From the NCBI RefSeq assembly GCF_023674465.1, contig NZ_CP098400.1, positions 372,001 to 436,000 of the forward strand: DNA of 64,000 bases. Direction: 5' to 3'. The notes beneath the pieces were generated by a model that was given only the letters and a program-made list of their open reading frames with translations, had not been told where the DNA came from and did no database searches. A program made the position numbers and the translations under genes. The DNA comes from Xiashengella succiniciproducens (GTDB lineage: Bacteria > Bacteroidota > Bacteroidia > Bacteroidales > Marinilabiliaceae). Shown here piece by piece: positions 1 through 8,844 of the stretch (positions are counted from its first letter, which is position 1; each line of letters opens with the position of its first letter).

Positions 1-132
1 ATTTTGACTATCGTTCAGAAAAGTGATATTAAAGTATGTTTTTTACTTATTGGCAAAAATGGAGTCTAAGGATTTAAGTATTGCTGAAAATCAGGTAACT
101 TGCGCTTGTGAACTAAAGATTGAATCGTCACG

Positions 133-1059
133 ATGAAGGAAGGAGTTGTAGTAAAGGCAACAGGCAGTGTTTACACTGTCAGGACAAGTGAAAAAGAGCT
201 GATACCATGTCGCCTTAAAGGAAAGATGCGCCTGGAGGATCAGAAGAGTACCAGTCCTGTAGTGGTAGGAGATAATGTGCTGTTTGAGTATGAGGCTGAT
301 GCTGAGACCGGAGTTATCGCCGAGGTGCTACCGAGGAAAAATCATATTGTGAGAAAGTCAACAAACCTTTCTAAACAGAGTCATGTGCTGGCGGCTAATA
401 TGGATCAGGCAATTTTGCTTGCTACCATCAACTATCCTGTGACTTCAACCGTATTTATAGACAGATTTCTGGTTTCAGCAGAGGCATACAGTATACCCGT
501 AGTGATAGTCTTTAATAAGGTGGACCGATATAAGAAGGGTGATCTCGAGCTATTAAGTGAGCTGATGGAAATCTATACTAAGATTGGTTACAGATGTGAG
601 GCAATCTCAGCTTTGAATGATGCAGATATCGAGAAACTGAAGTCAATTGTAAAGGACAAGGTGTCGTTGGTAGCGGGGCATTCTGGAGTTGGCAAAAGCA
701 CTCTGGTCAACAGTCTTGAGCCGTCAGTTAATCTGAAGACTGCCGAGATATCGTCGGCACATAAGACCGGGATACACACCACGACTTTTGCTGAGATGCA
801 CCCCTTTTCCTTTGGTGGATATATAATTGACACCCCAGGGATTCGGGGTTTTGGACTTGTAGACACAGGCAAGGAAGAGCTCTATCATTATTTCCGCGAG
901 ATATTTGCGGCCTCTGAAGGATGTCAGTTTCACAACTGCACCCATATCCACGAACCGGATTGTGCGGTCAAAGCTGCTGTAGAAGAGGGAGAGATATCGG
1001 AATCACGTTACAACAGTTATCTGAGTATATATTTCAACAAAGACGAAAAATACCGTTGA
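133..1059 (+). CDS. rsgA: Ribosome small-subunit-dependent GTPase A
   Basis: Late 30S ribosome assembly factor: a circularly permuted GTPase that releases RbfA and checks the decoding centre. The order is as expected: an N-terminal OB-fold (about residues 1-70), G4 motif NKVD near 127, P-loop GHSGVGKST near 181-189, G3 DTPG near 233, and a C-terminal zinc knuckle (C-x5-C-x-H-x5-C type, about 264-277). The length of 308 aa is normal. The gene is complete and ends directly before the histidine kinase, whose ATG lies 18 nt after this stop, so the two are probably co-transcribed. The 132 bases upstream hold no gene that I can support. The identification is secure. Confidence 0.97.
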   Translation: MKEGVVVKATGSVYTVRTSEKELIPCRLKGKMRLEDQKSTSPVVVGDNVLFEYEADAETGVIAEVLPRKNHIVRKSTNLSKQSHVLAANMDQAILLATINYPVTSTVFIDRFLVSAEAYSIPVVIVFNKVDRYKKGDLELLSELMEIYTKIGYRCEAISALNDADIEKLKSIVKDKVSLVAGHSGVGKSTLVNSLEPSVNLKTAEISSAHKTGIHTTTFAEMHPFSFGGYIIDTPGIRGFGLVDTGKEELYHYFREIFAASEGCQFHNCTHIHEPDCAVKAAVEEGEISESRYNSYLSIYFNKDEKYR

Positions 1060-1077
1060 TTGCAGCGGCAGGGTCTC

Positions 1078-2244
1078 ATGCAGATTTACAGCACAAATCG
1101 AAGGTGGAAGTTTCTTGTAATCGCAGGTGCGGTAGTCATCAGCGTTGTGTCGTTGTATTATACAAACAACCTTGTCAGAGAGCTAAGGGAGGAGGAGCAG
1201 AATAAAGTAGCGTTGTGGGCTGAGGCCAATCGGCTGCTTGTTGTAGAGAGTGATCCCGACGAGGCAATGGTCTCACTTATCTTTGAGATTATTCGTGACA
1301 ACAATACCGTTCCCGTTATACTTACAGACAACAGAGGGAATATATTATCCCACAGGAATATCAAGCTCCCGCGAAATGATCAGGGTGAATACCTCAAACA
1401 TGCGCTTGAGAAGATGAAGAAGTTTGGTCCACCGCTTGAGGTGGATCTGGGTGATGGTGAGTATCAGTATCTGTATTATCAGAGCTCGAATCTCCTTACC
1501 CGTTTGCGTTGGTTTCCAATAGTACAGCTGTTGGTAGTCTTTGTTTTCATGGTGATAGCCTATATAGCTTTCAGTGCAACACGTAGGAGGGAGGAGGATC
1601 AGGTCTGGGTAGGAATGGCCAGGGAGACTGCGCACCAGTTGGGTACCCCTACAAGTTCACTACTGGCATGGCTGGATCTTCTCAAGATGAAGAATGTAGA
1701 TGAGAATCTGCTGAAGGAGATGAGGCATGATATAGGGCGACTACAGACAGTAGCTTCACGATTCTCGAAGATTGGGTCAAGGCCTGATCTGTTGCCTGAG
1801 GATATTGGAGAGGTGGTAACCGGAATGATTGGGTATCTTCGAAAAAGAAGTTCATCGTTGGTGAGATTCGATGTAAAAGATGAACTGGTGGAGAGTCTGA
1901 CTATTCCATTGAGTCGTCCGCTTTTTGAGTGGGTGCTTGAGAATCTGTGCAAAAATGCAATTGATGCAATGGAAGGAGCGGGTGAGATTAGTCTTACCCT
2001 GTCCCGCAGTCGGGACAGGGTGGTGCTGGATGTATCAGATACAGGCAAGGGGATGACCCGGGCAGTTCAAAGGAATATTTTCCGTCCGGGATTTAGTACA
2101 AAATCGAGAGGATGGGGATTGGGTCTTTCCCTGAGTAAGAGGATTATTGAACAGTATCATCAGGGAGAGATAACTGTGTTGCATTCAGCGCCAGGTAAGG
2201 GAACTACCTTCAGGATTTCACTACCTGTCAGGGACAAAGCATAA
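1078..2244 (+). CDS. Membrane sensor histidine kinase, orphan
   Basis: A two-component histidine kinase of 388 aa. It has one membrane segment near residues 10-27, a short periplasmic sensor of about 115 residues, and a second segment near 145-167. A dimerisation/phosphoacceptor helix with AHQLGTPTSSL (His near 187) follows. The HATPase_c domain shows an N-box NLCKNAIDAM near 290, G1 DTGKGM and G2 GWGLGLSLSK. The H-box HQLGTP replaces the usual HELRTP. The frame is open from a TTG at 1060, directly after rsgA, but the ATG at 1078 is the likelier start because the transmembrane helix follows at once. There is no HAMP domain and no response regulator nearby, so its partner and signal are unknown. 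Confidence 0.88.
   Translation: MQIYSTNRRWKFLVIAGAVVISVVSLYYTNNLVRELREEEQNKVALWAEANRLLVVESDPDEAMVSLIFEIIRDNNTVPVILTDNRGNILSHRNIKLPRNDQGEYLKHALEKMKKFGPPLEVDLGDGEYQYLYYQSSNLLTRLRWFPIVQLLVVFVFMVIAYIAFSATRRREEDQVWVGMARETAHQLGTPTSSLLAWLDLLKMKNVDENLLKEMRHDIGRLQTVASRFSKIGSRPDLLPEDIGEVVTGMIGYLRKRSSSLVRFDVKDELVESLTIPLSRPLFEWVLENLCKNAIDAMEGAGEISLTLSRSRDRVVLDVSDTGKGMTRAVQRNIFRPGFSTKSRGWGLGLSLSKRIIEQYHQGEITVLHSAPGKGTTFRISLPVRDKA
1997..2020 (+). repeat. Perfect hairpin inside the kinase gene
   Basis: A 10-bp perfect inverted repeat (CCCTGTCCCG / CGGGACAGGG) with a 4-nt loop sits inside the ATPase-domain coding region. It encodes part of an SRSRDR stretch. It is GC-rich compared with its surroundings and has no T-run, so it is not an obvious terminator. 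Confidence 0.6.
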
Positions 2245-2282
2245 AAAAGATAGATTATTTTTTTCTGCGTATTATATTTTTA

Positions 2283-2290
2283 TAACTTTG
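2283..2290 (+). promoter_or_regulatory. Promoter -7 box for yceD-rpmF
   Basis: TAACTTTG is a perfect match to the Bacteroidota -7 consensus TAnnTTTG, 22 nt before the GTG start of the DUF177 gene. No clear -33 TTTG is present at the usual distance. It suggests that yceD-rpmF starts its own transcript after the kinase gene. Confidence 0.6.
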
Positions 2291-2312
2291 CAGGGCTTTT
2301 ATAAGGGGTGTT

Positions 2313-2864
2313 GTGAGAAGTTTGAAAGACTATAGTATTAGTTTTAAGGGCCTTAAGGAAGGTAATCACTTGTTTGACTACAAGGTTGATGCTGAGTTTT
2401 TCGGGCTTCTTGAAGATTCCCTTTATGAGGATGGTAATTTAGATGTTCTGGTTGACATGACCAAAAGCATGCAGCTAATGGTCTTTGACATAAAGGCTCG
2501 TGGTACATTGGTAACATTATGTGATAACTGCCTTGAGCCGATTGATGTTCCCGTCAACGCAGAATACAAGCTTTTTGTCAAGTTTGGTTCGGAGTATGAC
2601 GAGCCAAGCGATGATGTTATAGTACTACCTCATGAGGAGCATGAGATAAATTTGGCGAAAGTACTGTATGATGTAATAGTCACTTCTGTGAGTATACGTC
2701 ATGTTCATCAGCCTGATGCAGACGGCAACAGCACCTGCGACCCTGAGATGCTAAGGAAGCTTGAGCAGTATGTTGTTAACAAGGGTTCTGATGATGACGG
2801 TGAAGTGAAGCAAGATCCCAGATGGGATGGATTAAAGGAAATAATTGGTAAAAAACTAAGTTAA
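2313..2864 (+). CDS. yceD: DUF177 / YceD-family protein
   Basis: A 183-aa protein of the YceD (DUF177) family, whose gene lies directly upstream of rpmF in many bacteria. Plant and E. coli members are linked to 23S rRNA accumulation; the mechanism is not settled. Seen here: a central LCDNCLEPIDV segment with a Cys pair, and a later NSTCDPEM segment, which resemble the family's Cys-containing core. It starts at GTG 2313, 22 nt after a perfect -7 box, and lies 12 nt before rpmF. Context and core motif together make the call firm, although overall sequence is variable in this family. Confidence 0.88.
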   Translation: MRSLKDYSISFKGLKEGNHLFDYKVDAEFFGLLEDSLYEDGNLDVLVDMTKSMQLMVFDIKARGTLVTLCDNCLEPIDVPVNAEYKLFVKFGSEYDEPSDDVIVLPHEEHEINLAKVLYDVIVTSVSIRHVHQPDADGNSTCDPEMLRKLEQYVVNKGSDDDGEVKQDPRWDGLKEIIGKKLS

Positions 2865-2876
2865 AGAGGTTGAAAA

Positions 2877-3062
2877 ATGGCACATCCGAAACACAAACAT
2901 TCGAAGACCAGGAGAGACAAGAGAAGGACACATTATAAGGCAGTAATGCCTGCACTTGGTGTTTGCTCCAACTGTGGTTCATCTATCAGGTTGCACACTG
3001 TATGCGATGAATGCGGTCACTACAGAGGAAAGTTAGCTGTAGAGAAAGAAGTTACTGCATAA
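2877..3062 (+). CDS. rpmF: 50S ribosomal protein L32
   Basis: Large-subunit ribosomal protein of 61 aa. The basic N-terminus begins MAHPKHKHSKTRRDKRR, and the C-terminal half has two Cys pairs (CSNC and CDEC), so this is the zinc-ribbon (C+) form. It is preceded by yceD and followed by fabH, the classic yceD-rpmF-(plsX)-fabH arrangement with plsX missing. A strong hairpin fills the gap to fabH. Confidence 0.98.
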   Translation: MAHPKHKHSKTRRDKRRTHYKAVMPALGVCSNCGSSIRLHTVCDECGHYRGKLAVEKEVTA

Positions 3063-3085
3063 TGCACTTTTGCTCGTAAAATTAG

Positions 3086-3127
3086 AGCAGACAAGGGGCT
3101 TTCCTTAGGGTTTGCCCCTTGTCTGCT
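3086..3127 (+). terminator. 14-bp hairpin between rpmF and fabH
   Basis: A perfect 14-bp stem (AGCAGACAAGGGGC / GCCCCTTGTCTGCT) with a 14-nt loop lies 23 nt after the rpmF stop and ends 13 nt before the fabH ATG. It is followed by AAAATC rather than a T-run. It could be a weak terminator or attenuator that lowers fabH relative to rpmF, or an RNA processing or stability element. Confidence 0.7.
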
Positions 3128-3140
3128 AAAATCATATTCA

Positions 3141-4130
3141 ATGAAAAAGATCAGAGCTGTAATCACTGCAGTTGGAGGTTACGCGCCTGACTACATTCTT
3201 GACAATCATGAATTGAGCAGGATCGTTGACACCTCCGACGAGTGGATTATGACCCGCGTTGGAATCAAAGAACGTCATATCTTAAAAGGAGAGGGTAAGG
3301 GCAGCTCAGATATGGCGGTTAAGGCTGTTGAAGAGATCTTTCGTAAAACCGGAACCCAACCCGATGAGATAGATCTTGTAATTTTCGCAACAGTCACTCC
3401 CGATCACGTTTTCCCCGCTTCTGCCAACATTTTATGTGACAAGCTCGGTATCAGGAACGCCCATGGTTTCGACCTTAATGCAGGCTGTTCCGGATTCCTC
3501 TATGCGCTTGACACTGCATCCAAATTTGTTGAGGCCGGTGCCAAGAAGAAGGTATTGGTTGTTGGAGCCGACAAGATGAGCAGCATAGTGGACTATACCG
3601 ACCGCACGACCTGTGTGCTCTTTGGTGATGCAGCAGGAGCAGTGTTGTTGGAACCGGGTGAAGGTGAATACGGAGTAATCGACAGCATTCTGAGATCTGA
3701 CGGTGTTGGTCGCAAGTATTTAAAGATGGAAGCAGGTGGATCTGTTAACCCACCATCTCATGCAACCATCGATGCCCGTCAACACTATATCTTTCAGGAC
3801 GGCCGCCATGTGTTCAAGTATGCCGTTTCTAATATGGCAGATGTTTCCGTCGAGATGATGAAGAAACACAATCTGTCGGGCGAGGACCTTGCATGGTTGG
3901 TTCCCCATCAGGCAAATATGCGGATTATTGAAGCAACTGCCGAGCGTATGGGGCTTGACAAGAGCAAGGTGATGATCAATATCGAGCGTTACGGTAATAC
4001 TACCGCTGCCACACTTCCGCTGTGTTTGTGGGAATGGGAAAGTAAGCTTAAGAAGGGTGACAACATCATCTTGGCTGCTTTTGGTGCCGGGTTTACCTGG
4101 GGCTCTATGTTGATTCGCTGGGCATACTAG
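3141..4130 (+). CDS. fabH: 3-oxoacyl-ACP synthase III
   Basis: Starts fatty-acid synthesis by condensing acetyl-CoA (or a branched acyl-CoA) with malonyl-ACP. The thiolase-fold protein has 329 aa, the usual size. The catalytic triad is visible: Cys in NAGCSGFLYAL (near 116), His in VPHQANMRI (near 256) and Asn in ERYGNTTAAT (near 286). The N-terminal DTSDEWIMTRVGIKERH is a FabH hallmark. It follows rpmF and a large hairpin, and three more hairpins lie downstream. Confidence 0.97.
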   Translation: MKKIRAVITAVGGYAPDYILDNHELSRIVDTSDEWIMTRVGIKERHILKGEGKGSSDMAVKAVEEIFRKTGTQPDEIDLVIFATVTPDHVFPASANILCDKLGIRNAHGFDLNAGCSGFLYALDTASKFVEAGAKKKVLVVGADKMSSIVDYTDRTTCVLFGDAAGAVLLEPGEGEYGVIDSILRSDGVGRKYLKMEAGGSVNPPSHATIDARQHYIFQDGRHVFKYAVSNMADVSVEMMKKHNLSGEDLAWLVPHQANMRIIEATAERMGLDKSKVMINIERYGNTTAATLPLCLWEWESKLKKGDNIILAAFGAGFTWGSMLIRWAY

Positions 4131-4177
4131 ACAAGACGTGCTGTCCGGACCATTTACCGGAGGGCTGCTATCCTAAA

Positions 4178-4247
4178 GACGACCTCCTCCCGGTCGTCGC
4201 AAAAATCCGGGAATCCGGATTGTCCTGACCACCTCCCCTCGTCAGGA
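4178..4247 (+). terminator. Three consecutive hairpins after fabH
   Basis: Three perfect 7-bp stems follow each other: GACGACC/GGTCGTC (4178-4198), AATCCGG/CCGGATT (4204-4221) and TCCTGAC/GTCAGGA (4223-4247). The last is followed by TACTTTTATC. They lie in the 367-base gap between fabH and pflB. Together they look like the fabH terminator or a structured 3' end; three stems are more than a simple terminator needs. The rest of the gap is AT-rich and has no gene that I can support. Confidence 0.55.
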
Positions 4248-4432
4248 TACTTTTATCAGGTCTTTATTTCGACTATTTGACCCATAGGGTGAATTCTTTA
4301 ATTTTTCTCAATCCTTTTTCAAATTCTGGTTATTACGTCTTGTAATGCAGTAATTGTCAGCTTTATGCACAAAATGCATAAAAAATCACCTTCCAGTTTG
4401 GTATATAAAGAAATATGTCTTTATTTTGCAAA

Positions 4433-4450
4433 TGTAATCTGGAGATTACA
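4433..4450. promoter_or_regulatory. 18-bp palindrome before pflB, possible operator
   Basis: TGTAATCT-GG-AGATTACA is a perfect palindrome with 8-bp arms, 47 bases before the GTG start of pflB. The TGTAA...TTACA ends resemble sites of CRP/FNR-family regulators, which often control pfl genes in response to oxygen or redox state. The regulator is not visible here. A T-rich stretch reading TTTATTTTG just upstream could be part of the promoter. Confidence 0.5.
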
Positions 4451-4497
4451 AAATAGCACAAATAATGATAAAGTGAATTGACGCAATTTGTAAGATA

Positions 4498-6750
4498 GTG
4501 TCTACCAAACTTAGCAAAACTTCTAAATCAAATACTATGTTTAAATCCGGAAAGTGGCAAGAGACAATTGATGTTCGCGATTTCGTAATTCAGAACCTAA
4601 CACCATATGAAGGTGATTCAAGTTTTTTGCAAGGCCCAACTGAACGTACACTTCGTCTGTGGCGCATTTGCCAGGAAGAGATTCAGAAGGAGCGTGCAAA
4701 CAATGGAGTTTTGGAAATCGATCCAGAGAATGTATCGGGCATTATATCACACGGCCCCGGATATATCAAGAGGGAAGATGAGCTTATTGTAGGTTTGCAG
4801 ACAGATAAACTGCTTAAACGTGCCATCAAGCCACTTGGAGGTATTGGAGTAGTAGAAAAGGCTTGTAGCGAACATGGCCTTGAGGTATCAGAAAAGGTAA
4901 GGGAGATATTTACAAAATATAGAAAGACCCACAATGACGGGGTGTTTGATGTATATACACCCGAGATCAGGAAGTTCCGTTCACTTGGAATTCTGACCGG
5001 TTTGCCTGACAACTATGCAAGAGGTCGTATTATCGGTGACTACCGCCGTCTTGCTCTTTATGGTGCTGACAAACTAATTGAAGGTAAGAAGCTTGATCTG
5101 TTGGGTCTTATTGGACCAATGACAGAAGAGCGCATTCGTCTTCGTGAAGAAGTGGCAGATCAGATCAAGGCACTTGAACAGCTAAAGGAGCTTGGAAATA
5201 TTTACGGCCTGGATCTGTCAAGGCCGGCAGAAAGTGCACGCGAGGCAGTACAATGGGTCTATATGGCCTACCTGGCAGCAGTGAAGGAACAAGACGGAGC
5301 TGCAATGTCACTGGGCAATGTATCTACCTTCCTTGATATATATTTTGAGAGAGACCTTAAGCTGGGTCTGATTGATGAGGTATATGCTCAGGAGCTGATC
5401 GACCAGTTTGTTATGAAGCTTCGCATGGTACGTCACCTGCGTATGGATTCATATAATGAAATCTTTGCCGGGGACCCAACCTGGGTAACAGAGGCTATTG
5501 GAGGCTGTCTGGCCGACGGACGCAGCAAGGTGACAAAGACATCTTTCAGGTTCCTTCAGACACTATACAACCTTGGTCCCTCACCGGAGCCAAACCTTAC
5601 AATCCTTTGGTCACAAGACCTACCTGAAGGATTCAAGAGATTCTGTGCTCAGGTTTCAATTGACACCTCTTCAATCCAGTATGAGAATGACGACCTGATG
5701 AGAGGAGTTCGAAAGAGTGACGACTACGGGATAGCATGTTGCGTGTCATTCCAGGAGATTGGTAAGCATATTCAGTTTTTTGGAGCCCGTGCCAACCTGG
5801 CCAAGACCCTGCTTCTTGCAATCAACGGTGGTCGCTGTGAGATGACTGGCAAGAAGGTACTGTCCAACATCCCCGAACTGAAGTCAGAGGTACTTGACTT
5901 TGATGAGGTGATGGAAAACTTCAAGCTTGCAATGCGTGAAGTGGCAAGGGTTTACAATGACTCTATGAACATCATCCACTACATGCATGACAAGTACTAC
6001 TATGAGAAGTTGCAGATGGCCTTTGTAGACACCAATCCCCGCATCAACCTTGCGTACGGAGCAGCTGGTCTGAGCATTGTAGCGGACTCACTGTCTGCCA
6101 TCAAACATGCCACGGTAACAGTGGTACGCAATGAAGAGGGTATTTCTACAGACTTTAAGATTGAAGGAGACTTCCCATGCTATGGAAATGATGATGATCG
6201 TGTAGATGCTTTTGCAAGGGAGATCCCAACATATTTCAACGGCCTTCTTCAGGAGCTGAAGACATACAAGAATGCTGAACCCACCCTGTCAATCCTTACA
6301 ATCACTTCAAATGTGGTTTATGGAAAGAAGACAGGAGCTACTCCTGATGGGCGTGCAAAGGGAGTGCCCTTTGCACCGGGAGCCAATCCGATGCACGGAC
6401 GTGACAAGAGCGGTGCACTTGCTTCTCTGAGTTCAGTTTCCAAGATTGACTACAGGGACTCACTTGACGGTATTTCAAATACCTTTTCCATAGTGCCAAA
6501 GACATTAGGCGGAAATATGGAGCAACGCAAGGAGAACCTGGTATCTATCATCGACGGTTACTTTGCAAAAGAGGCTCACCACCTGAATGTAAACGTTCTG
6601 AACCGTGAGATGTTGATGGATGCGATGGAGCATCCCGAGAATTACCCGCAGCTGACCATCAGGGTATCAGGATATGCGGTCAACTTCGTCCGTTTGACAC
6701 GTGAGCAGCAGTTGGATGTTATTGCAAGAAGCTTTTTCGAAACTGTATAG
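4498..6750 (+). CDS. pflB: Formate C-acetyltransferase (pyruvate formate-lyase)
   Basis: Anaerobic cleavage of pyruvate with CoA to acetyl-CoA and formate by a glycyl-radical mechanism. The 750-aa protein has the adjacent active-site cysteines in IACCVS (Cys414-Cys415) and the C-terminal glycyl-radical loop RVSGYAVNF (Gly near 725), so it is a true PFL. The frame opens at GTG 4498, while an internal ATG at 4537 would give 737 aa starting MFKSGKW; either could be used. The activase gene follows after a terminator-like hairpin, and then focA. Oxygen-linked regulation is likely but only inferred, from the upstream palindrome. Confidence 0.97.
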   Translation: MSTKLSKTSKSNTMFKSGKWQETIDVRDFVIQNLTPYEGDSSFLQGPTERTLRLWRICQEEIQKERANNGVLEIDPENVSGIISHGPGYIKREDELIVGLQTDKLLKRAIKPLGGIGVVEKACSEHGLEVSEKVREIFTKYRKTHNDGVFDVYTPEIRKFRSLGILTGLPDNYARGRIIGDYRRLALYGADKLIEGKKLDLLGLIGPMTEERIRLREEVADQIKALEQLKELGNIYGLDLSRPAESAREAVQWVYMAYLAAVKEQDGAAMSLGNVSTFLDIYFERDLKLGLIDEVYAQELIDQFVMKLRMVRHLRMDSYNEIFAGDPTWVTEAIGGCLADGRSKVTKTSFRFLQTLYNLGPSPEPNLTILWSQDLPEGFKRFCAQVSIDTSSIQYENDDLMRGVRKSDDYGIACCVSFQEIGKHIQFFGARANLAKTLLLAINGGRCEMTGKKVLSNIPELKSEVLDFDEVMENFKLAMREVARVYNDSMNIIHYMHDKYYYEKLQMAFVDTNPRINLAYGAAGLSIVADSLSAIKHATVTVVRNEEGISTDFKIEGDFPCYGNDDDRVDAFAREIPTYFNGLLQELKTYKNAEPTLSILTITSNVVYGKKTGATPDGRAKGVPFAPGANPMHGRDKSGALASLSSVSKIDYRDSLDGISNTFSIVPKTLGGNMEQRKENLVSIIDGYFAKEAHHLNVNVLNREMLMDAMEHPENYPQLTIRVSGYAVNFVRLTREQQLDVIARSFFETV

Positions 6751-6770
6751 CTTGATAATGTTCATAATGT

Positions 6771-6800
6771 AAAAGCGGGTTGCGCAAGCACCCGCTTTTA
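6771..6800 (+). terminator. Terminator between pflB and pflA
   Basis: A perfect 10-bp stem AAAAGCGGGT / ACCCGCTTTT with a 9-nt loop, starting 20 nt after the pflB stop and ending in a T-run. It should stop or thin transcription so that much less activase than PflB is made, which fits the catalytic role of the activase. Confidence 0.85.
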
Positions 6801-6855
6801 ATTGTGAATAAGGGTGTCTACCATATTTTTACAGAACTAAAGACAGGATAGGCAA

Positions 6856-7581
6856 GTGTTAAGAGTTCATTCCATAGAGTCGCTGGGAACCTTTGACGGT
6901 CCGGGAATTCGCTTTGTGATTTTTCTGCAGGGCTGTAATTTCAAGTGCCTTTACTGTGCCAATCCTGATACTATTGAATATGGTAATGGTAAGGAGTATA
7001 TCTGTGAGGACCTCGTGAAAATTGCAGTCAGTCAGCGTCCCTTCTTTGGCAAGAAGGGAGGAGTGACAGTATCAGGAGGCGAACCGTTAATGCAGGCCAA
7101 AGGGCTGATACGACTCTTTGGATTACTTAAGGAGGAGGGTATCAACACCTGCATAGATACAAACGGTTCGATACTTACAAGCGATGTAAAGGAGCTGCTT
7201 AAGTTAACAGACCTTGTTTTGCTTGATTTCAAGCATATTGACAGTGAAAAACACAAAGCACTGACCGGGATGAGCAACAGCCGTACTTTGGCATTTGCTG
7301 ATTATCTGGCACAGGCAGATATCCCTGCGTGGGCCCGTTATGTGCTTGTGCCCGGCATTTCGGATGCTGAGGAAGATATGCATGAGCTGGGCAGGCATTT
7401 GCAGGGATTGAAGAATATCGAGAAACTAGAGATTCAGCCCTATCATAAGTTGGGTGTACACAAGTATGAAGCCTTAGGATGGAAGTATAAGTTGGAAGGT
7501 GTCCCGACAAATACGGAGGATCAGCTAAACAGGGCAAAATCCATATTTGGGCAGTACGTCAAAGAAGTAGTAATTAACTAG
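6856..7581 (+). CDS. pflA: Pyruvate formate-lyase activating enzyme
   Basis: A radical SAM enzyme that installs the glycyl radical on PflB using S-adenosylmethionine and a 4Fe-4S cluster. The cluster motif is C27-x3-C31-x2-C34 in QGCNFKCLYCANP, followed by the GGEP SAM-binding motif (VSGGEPLM). At 241 aa it is the short PflA type without an extra ferredoxin-like insert. It starts at GTG 6856, with HSIESLGTFDGPGIRF being the expected N-terminus. focA begins 9 nt after the stop, so the two share a transcript. Confidence 0.96.
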   Translation: MLRVHSIESLGTFDGPGIRFVIFLQGCNFKCLYCANPDTIEYGNGKEYICEDLVKIAVSQRPFFGKKGGVTVSGGEPLMQAKGLIRLFGLLKEEGINTCIDTNGSILTSDVKELLKLTDLVLLDFKHIDSEKHKALTGMSNSRTLAFADYLAQADIPAWARYVLVPGISDAEEDMHELGRHLQGLKNIEKLEIQPYHKLGVHKYEALGWKYKLEGVPTNTEDQLNRAKSIFGQYVKEVVIN

Positions 7582-7590
7582 ATAATCCAG

Positions 7591-8376
7591 ATGGCCTATT
7601 ACAGTTCCAAAGAACTGGTCTCCCGAGCTACGGAGGCCGCCGTACTTCGTGACTCTACATCAGTTAAGTCAACATTATTACTGGCCTTTCTGGCCGGAGC
7701 CTATATAGCACTTGGAGGTTTGCTTGCCTTGACAGTAGGAGGAGGCATGCCCGGAATTGCAGCCGAGAATCCCGGCCTTCAGAAATTTATGATGGGAGCA
7801 TTATTCCCCTTGGGACTGATATTATGTGTGATAGCAGGAGCCGATTTGTTTACCGGCAACACAGCTTACTTTATTCCACCACTGGTATCAGGACGAATAA
7901 GCTTTCTACGTTTATTGCGCAACTGGTCACTGGTATATTTTGGCAACTTCCTGGGAGCGCTTTTTGTGGCATATTTCCTGGCCTATAAAACAGGATTGCT
8001 GGCATCAGCACCCTGGCATGATGTAGCACTTGGCCTGGCAAAATCAAAGACTTCAGCGAGTTTTTTCGCAACCTTTGTCAAAGGCATTGGAGCCAATTGG
8101 CTTGTAGCTCTGGCAGTATGGCTTGCCTTTGCCGCTCAAGATGTGAGCGGCAAGATCCTTGCTGTATGGTTTCCCGTTATGGCCTTTGTTGCCATGGGCT
8201 TTGAGCACAGCGTTGCCAATATGTTTTTTATCCCTACAGCCATGTTGTATGGGTCGGATGTAAGCATCGGCACTTTTATTTTCAACAACCTGATTCCCGC
8301 GACATTAGGTAACATAGTAGGCGGTTCCATACTGACCGCATTGATTTACACAAAGGTGTACGGGGAGAAGAATTGA
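7591..8376 (+). CDS. focA: Formate/nitrite transporter (FocA family)
   Basis: A pentameric inner-membrane channel family for formate, nitrite or similar anions. The 261-aa protein has about six hydrophobic segments. Family features are visible: an early GGLLALTVGGG helix, the GADLFTGNTAY motif near residues 84-94, and FEHSVANMFFIP near 209-220. Placement directly behind pflA argues for export or re-import of the formate made by PflB rather than nitrite. The gene is normal in length. Confidence 0.93.
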   Translation: MAYYSSKELVSRATEAAVLRDSTSVKSTLLLAFLAGAYIALGGLLALTVGGGMPGIAAENPGLQKFMMGALFPLGLILCVIAGADLFTGNTAYFIPPLVSGRISFLRLLRNWSLVYFGNFLGALFVAYFLAYKTGLLASAPWHDVALGLAKSKTSASFFATFVKGIGANWLVALAVWLAFAAQDVSGKILAVWFPVMAFVAMGFEHSVANMFFIPTAMLYGSDVSIGTFIFNNLIPATLGNIVGGSILTALIYTKVYGEKN

Positions 8377-8460
8377 CCTTTTAAATCAAAGAATATTGAT
8401 TGTGTGTCCGCTCCCCGGTGTATTTTGTCAAAATGACCCTTGCTGAAACTGCGTAAAGCC

Positions 8461-8489
8461 TTGATTTAATGAAAAAATTTGCATATTTG
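8461..8489 (+). promoter_or_regulatory. Promoter of the PqqD/peptide/kinase cassette
   Basis: A -33-like TTG at 8461-8463 and a -7-like CATATTTG at 8482-8489 (7 of 8 to TAnnTTTG) are separated by 18 bases. Transcription would start near 8496, about 26 nt before the GTG of the PqqD-like gene. This would make the cassette independent of the pfl/focA unit. Confidence 0.5.
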
Positions 8490-8521
8490 CATGCGAAACT
8501 TAAAAAAGCGTTAAAACGAGG

Positions 8522-8818
8522 GTGTACAAGTCAGGCAGCATATACAAGGTACGTTCCGAGAAGGTAGTGGTTCGTAAGGTTGGCAATGAGATGGTAATCG
8601 TACCCCTTGTAAACAGTGTAGCTGATATGACCAGGGTGTTGACATTGAACGAGACGGGGGCTGCGATAATAGAGGCCCTTGACGGACAACGCACTATTAG
8701 TCAGGTAGAAGCGCAACTTATTTCAGTCTTCGACGTACAAAGCGATATATTAGCAGCTGACCTTCAAAATTTTATATTAGATGCCCTTGCGAAAGGCATA
8801 ATTGAAGAAGTAAGCTAA
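8522..8818 (+). CDS. PqqD-family peptide-binding protein
   Basis: A 98-aa stand-alone PqqD-like protein. This family forms a small winged-helix RiPP recognition element that binds leader peptides and presents them to modifying enzymes. Visible are an N-terminal beta region (VRKVGNEMVIVPL), the VLTLNETGAAIIEALDG helix typical of PqqD proteins (about 43-59), and a C-terminal helix pair ending LDALAKGIIEEV. It starts at GTG 8522. No other PQQ gene is near, so PQQ synthesis is not its job. The short peptide gene 26 nt downstream and the kinase after it are the likely partners. Confidence 0.85.
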   Translation: MYKSGSIYKVRSEKVVVRKVGNEMVIVPLVNSVADMTRVLTLNETGAAIIEALDGQRTISQVEAQLISVFDVQSDILAADLQNFILDALAKGIIEEVS

Positions 8819-8844
8819 ACCTAGTTTTACCCAGAACTACTTTG

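Noticed and set aside
1-132. End of an upstream gene at the left edge
   Set aside because: No frame with plausible protein content leads into the window; it is most likely the rsgA upstream region.
8522-8818. PqqD-like gene as part of PQQ biosynthesis
   Set aside because: No pqqA, B, C or E gene is nearby; the neighbours are a short peptide and a kinase gene, so a general leader-binding role fits better.
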